Under the pieces are notes generated by a model, which did no database searches, was not told where the DNA came from, and saw only the letters and a program-made list of their open reading frames with translations. The position numbers and the translations under genes are program-made. A DNA stretch of 64,000 nt from Thermomonas carbonis (GTDB taxonomy: Bacteria > Pseudomonadota > Gammaproteobacteria > Xanthomonadales > Xanthomonadaceae): positions 1,336,001 to 1,400,000 of the forward strand of contig NZ_CP060719.1 of NCBI RefSeq assembly GCF_014396975.1, in the 5' to 3' direction. Positions 61,785 through 64,000 of the stretch are shown here, piece after piece (within the stretch, counting starts at the first letter, position 1; each line of letters begins with the position of its first letter).

Positions 61785-62701
61785 CGATACAGATCCAGGT
61801 AGGGATTGGCTTCGCCGCTGCCGGGCGGGCGCAGGGTATAGCGCTTGTAGGTCCATTGGTACTGCGCGAAGTCGCGCCGCGCGATCGCCTCGATGCCGGC
61901 GTTGAGCGCGGCCACCGCATGCGCCGGATCGGCATCGCCGACGGCGTCCGGCGCGGCCTGCACGTGCAGGGCGAAACGCGGCGGTGAGGTCCCCGGCAAG
62001 CGTTCGCACCAGGCGAACAACACGCGGGCGTCGCTGCGTGCGGCAAGCCGGCCGAGCAGGGTCATCGTCAATGCCGGCTTGCCGAAGAACCGCGCGAACT
62101 CGCCCTCGCCGGCCTTCGGCTGCTGGTCGGGCAGGATCCCGACCACGCCGCCCTTCTGCAGCCGTTTGAGCAGGGTGCGCACGCCGGCGGCTTCGGCGCG
62201 GACCTGTTCGACATCGCCACCCGCATTCGCCCGCACGCGGCGCAGGAAGGCCTCGCCGATGGCGGATTCCGGCGGCCGGTAGAGGATCGCCAGCGCGGTC
62301 TTCATCGCCAGCCACTGGTTCAGCAATTCCCAGTTGCCCATGTGCGGCGCGGCGACGATCAGTCCGCGCGGATCGTCCAGGGCGGCATCGAACAGCACCT
62401 CGCCGTGGACTTCGGCGATCTCGGCCAGGTTGCGCGCGACCGGTCGGGTCCACAGACGCATCGTCTCGAAGGCCTGGCGCGCGGTGGTGCGCAGGATCTC
62501 GCCCAGCAAGCGCTCGCGTCCCGTCGCATCGAGGTCCGGGCGGATCAGTTCGAGGTTGCGCCGCGCCACCCGGGCTTCGCGCGCATTGGTCGCGATCCAC
62601 AGCCGGGCCACGCCATCCGCCAGCAGGCGCAGCAGCGTCCATGGCAGGCGGGCCACGGTCCAGGCCAGGGCATACAGCAGGGCGGCGGCGAGTTCGCTCA
62701 T
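61781..62701 (-). CDS. LpxL/HtrB-family lipid A biosynthesis acyltransferase
   Basis: The 306-residue membrane-associated protein is of the LpxL/LpxM lysophospholipid acyltransferase family. A hydrophobic N-terminal anchor is followed by the catalytic HX4E block, HMGNWE near residue 119-124, and GILPDQQPKAGEGEFARFFG near 185-204. It transfers a secondary acyl chain to lipid A, or a similar acceptor. The ATG at 62701 is chosen over one at 62725. It leads the operon with the two PH-domain genes and is divergent from dtd. Confidence 0.9.
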   Translation of the reverse strand: MSELAAALLYALAWTVARLPWTLLRLLADGVARLWIATNAREARVARRNLELIRPDLDATGRERLLGEILRTTARQAFETMRLWTRPVARNLAEIAEVHGEVLFDAALDDPRGLIVAAPHMGNWELLNQWLAMKTALAILYRPPESAIGEAFLRRVRANAGGDVEQVRAEAAGVRTLLKRLQKGGVVGILPDQQPKAGEGEFARFFGKPALTMTLLGRLAARSDARVLFAWCERLPGTSPPRFALHVQAAPDAVGDADPAHAVAALNAGIEAIARRDFAQYQWTYKRYTLRPPGSGEANPYLDLYR

Positions 62702-62741
62702 CCGGTTCAGTCTATCCGGCACCACGGGTTAGGCTTGCCGG

Positions 62742-63182
62742 ATGCTTGCCCTGATCCAGCGCGTGACCTCCGCCTCGGTGGCCGTGGACGGCACCGTTAT
62801 CGGCGCCATCGGCCCGGGCCTGCTCGCGCTGGTCGCGGTCGAGCCGGGCGATACCGACGCGCTGATCCAGCGCATGGCCGAGCGCCTGCTGGGCTATCGG
62901 GTGTTCGCGGACGCCAACGGCAAGATGAACCGCTCGCTGGCTGATGCCGGCGGCGGCCTGCTGCTGGTCAGCCAGTTCACCCTGGCCGCCGACACCCGCA
63001 GCGGCATGCGCCCCAGCTTCACCACTGCCGCCCCGCCCGCCGACGCTGAACGCGGCTTCGACCGGCTGGTCGAACTGTGCCGGCAACGGCACCCGCCGGG
63101 GGTGGAAACCGGCCGCTTCGGTGCCCATATGGTGGTGAGCCTGGTCAACGACGGCCCGGTGACGTTCCTGCTGCGCCCCTGA
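62742..63182 (+). CDS. dtd: D-aminoacyl-tRNA deacylase
   Basis: The 146-residue cytoplasmic enzyme removes D-amino acids and glycine from mischarged tRNAs. The two family motifs are present: [17 protein letters not shown] near 78-94 and NDGPVTF near 136-142 with the cis Gly-Pro. The length is normal. It starts 41 bases from the divergent acyltransferase gene and lies before rpoD. Confidence 0.96.
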   Translation: MLALIQRVTSASVAVDGTVIGAIGPGLLALVAVEPGDTDALIQRMAERLLGYRVFADANGKMNRSLADAGGGLLLVSQFTLAADTRSGMRPSFTTAAPPADAERGFDRLVELCRQRHPPGVETGRFGAHMVVSLVNDGPVTFLLRP

Positions 63183-63252
63183 GCGCACGGGGCGTGACGC
63201 CAGTGGCGGCCGCCGTTCAGGCGGGCCGCAAGCCAAGCACCCGGCAGCGCAG

Positions 63253-63258
63253 TATAAT
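63253..63258 (+). promoter_or_regulatory. Consensus -10 box before rpoD
   Basis: A perfect TATAAT at 63253-63258 lies 53 bases before the rpoD start. At the usual spacing the -35 region (about 63230-63235) is weak. Confidence 0.55.
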
Positions 63259-63311
63259 GCTGGGTTCCCTAGCGTCGTCCGCGACGCATCCTCGAAACGG
63301 TAGCCCGATAC

Positions 63312-64000
63312 ATGGCCAACGAACGGCAGACAGCCCCCCAGTCCGACATCAAGATCCTGATCAGCAAGGGTCTGGAGCAGGGTTACCTGACCTACGCCGA
63401 AGTCAACGATCACCTGCCGGACGACATGGTCGACCCGGAACAGATCGAAGACATCATCGGCATGATCAACGGCATGGGCATCGAGGTCCATGAAGTCGCG
63501 CCCGATGCCGAAACACTGCTGCTGGCCGGCCAGTCCGCCAGCGGCCGCGAGGTCGACGACACCGCCGCCGAGGAAGCCGCCGCCGCGTTGACCGCGCTGG
63601 ATTCCGAGGGTGGCCGCACCACCGACCCGGTGCGCATGTACATGCGCGAGATGGGCACGGTCGAGCTGCTGACCCGCGAGGGCGAAATCGCCATCGCCAA
63701 GCGCATCGAGGAAGGCCTGGCGCAGATGAACGCTGCGCTGGCCAGCTTCCCGGGGTCTGCGCAGCAGTTGCTCGAAGACTACGAGTTGCACAAGGCCGGC
63801 AAGAAGCGCCTGGCCGAGATCGTGGTCGGCTTCAACGATGGCGAGCCGGAACCCGAGCCGGTTGCGGCGGTAGTCGTGGCCGATGACGACGCCGAAGCCG
63901 ACGACGCCGACGATGCCGAAGAGACCACCGACGAAGCCGACGAGCCGGGCCCGACCGGTCCGGATCCGCTGGAAGTCGCGGCGCGCATGGAGGCGATGGG
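63312..64000 (+). CDS. rpoD: RNA polymerase sigma-70 factor, N-terminal part (cut by window end)
   Basis: The first 229 residues of the primary sigma factor are present in an open frame to the last base. Region 1.1 starts IKILISKGLEQGYLTYAEVNDHLP near residue 13, with IEDIIGMINGMGIEVHE near 45; the start of region 1.2 is DPVRMYMREMGTVELLTREGE near 102-122. A non-conserved acidic region follows (EPEPEPVAAVV, then DDAEADDADDAEE). The core regions 2-4 lie beyond the window. The start ATG at 63312 gives the standard xanthomonad N-terminus. Confidence 0.97.
   Translation, partial: MANERQTAPQSDIKILISKGLEQGYLTYAEVNDHLPDDMVDPEQIEDIIGMINGMGIEVHEVAPDAETLLLAGQSASGREVDDTAAEEAAAALTALDSEGGRTTDPVRMYMREMGTVELLTREGEIAIAKRIEEGLAQMNAALASFPGSAQQLLEDYELHKAGKKRLAEIVVGFNDGEPEPEPVAAVVVADDDAEADDADDAEETTDEADEPGPTGPDPLEVAARMEAM

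Overview
The window is high-GC chromosomal DNA from a gammaproteobacterium, most likely a member of the Xanthomonadaceae (Lysobacter, Luteimonas, Pseudoxanthomonas or a relative). The evidence is the large TonB-dependent receptors of the Xanthomonas/Caulobacter type, the housekeeping order lysM gene - dprA - smg - topA - tsaC with def - fmt - rsmB divergent to it, GTG/TTG starts, ATGA start/stop overlaps and TAGAAT-like -10 boxes. No tRNA, rRNA, CRISPR array, insertion sequence or prophage was found. Species cannot be named from sequence alone.

1-15407 is a pectin utilisation locus. It holds two outer-membrane TonB-dependent receptors (one cut by the window edge), an exported carboxylesterase and a PL1-type pectate lyase (one minus-strand operon), a fumarylacetoacetase-fold hydratase with a three-part TRAP transporter and a second (PL10-type) pectate lyase (one plus-strand operon with overlapping genes), a LacI-family regulator, kduI, kduD, and an SGNH acetylesterase fused to a cupin. 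Together they describe uptake of pectic oligomers across the outer membrane, periplasmic cleavage and de-esterification, TRAP import, and conversion of unsaturated uronate to 2-keto-3-deoxygluconate. A palindromic motif (GACACCGGTGTC type) recurs at two promoters of this locus and is a candidate operator for the LacI protein.

15412-28747: a small lipoprotein, an SDR oxidoreductase, then a signalling operon (multi-PAS/GAF histidine kinase, single-domain receiver, and a REC-PAS-GAF protein with degenerate GGDEF and intact EAL), a paired lipase and M15 peptidase, a Crp/Fnr regulator that looks frameshifted, and a SnoaL/SDR operon divergent from a LysR regulator.

28811-36814: an AraC regulator divergent from an exported alpha/beta hydrolase, a striking 24-bp hairpin, and the periplasmic aldehyde oxidoreductase operon paoABCD plus mocA (molybdenum cytosine dinucleotide cofactor), then an HU-like protein with a Lys/Ala tail.

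36880-64000: two DUF4124 proteins, gltBD with a recognisable promoter, tsaC, topA, an RDD membrane protein, smg, dprA, a LysM protein, def (frameshifted as given), fmt, rsmB, an envelope glycosylation group (two ArnT-like glycosyltransferases, a GT4-type glycosyltransferase, galE), two PH-domain membrane proteins, an LpxL-like acyltransferase, dtd, and the start of rpoD. Two frameshifts (def and the Crp/Fnr gene), each one missing base in a G/C-rich run, suggest consensus errors rather than biology.
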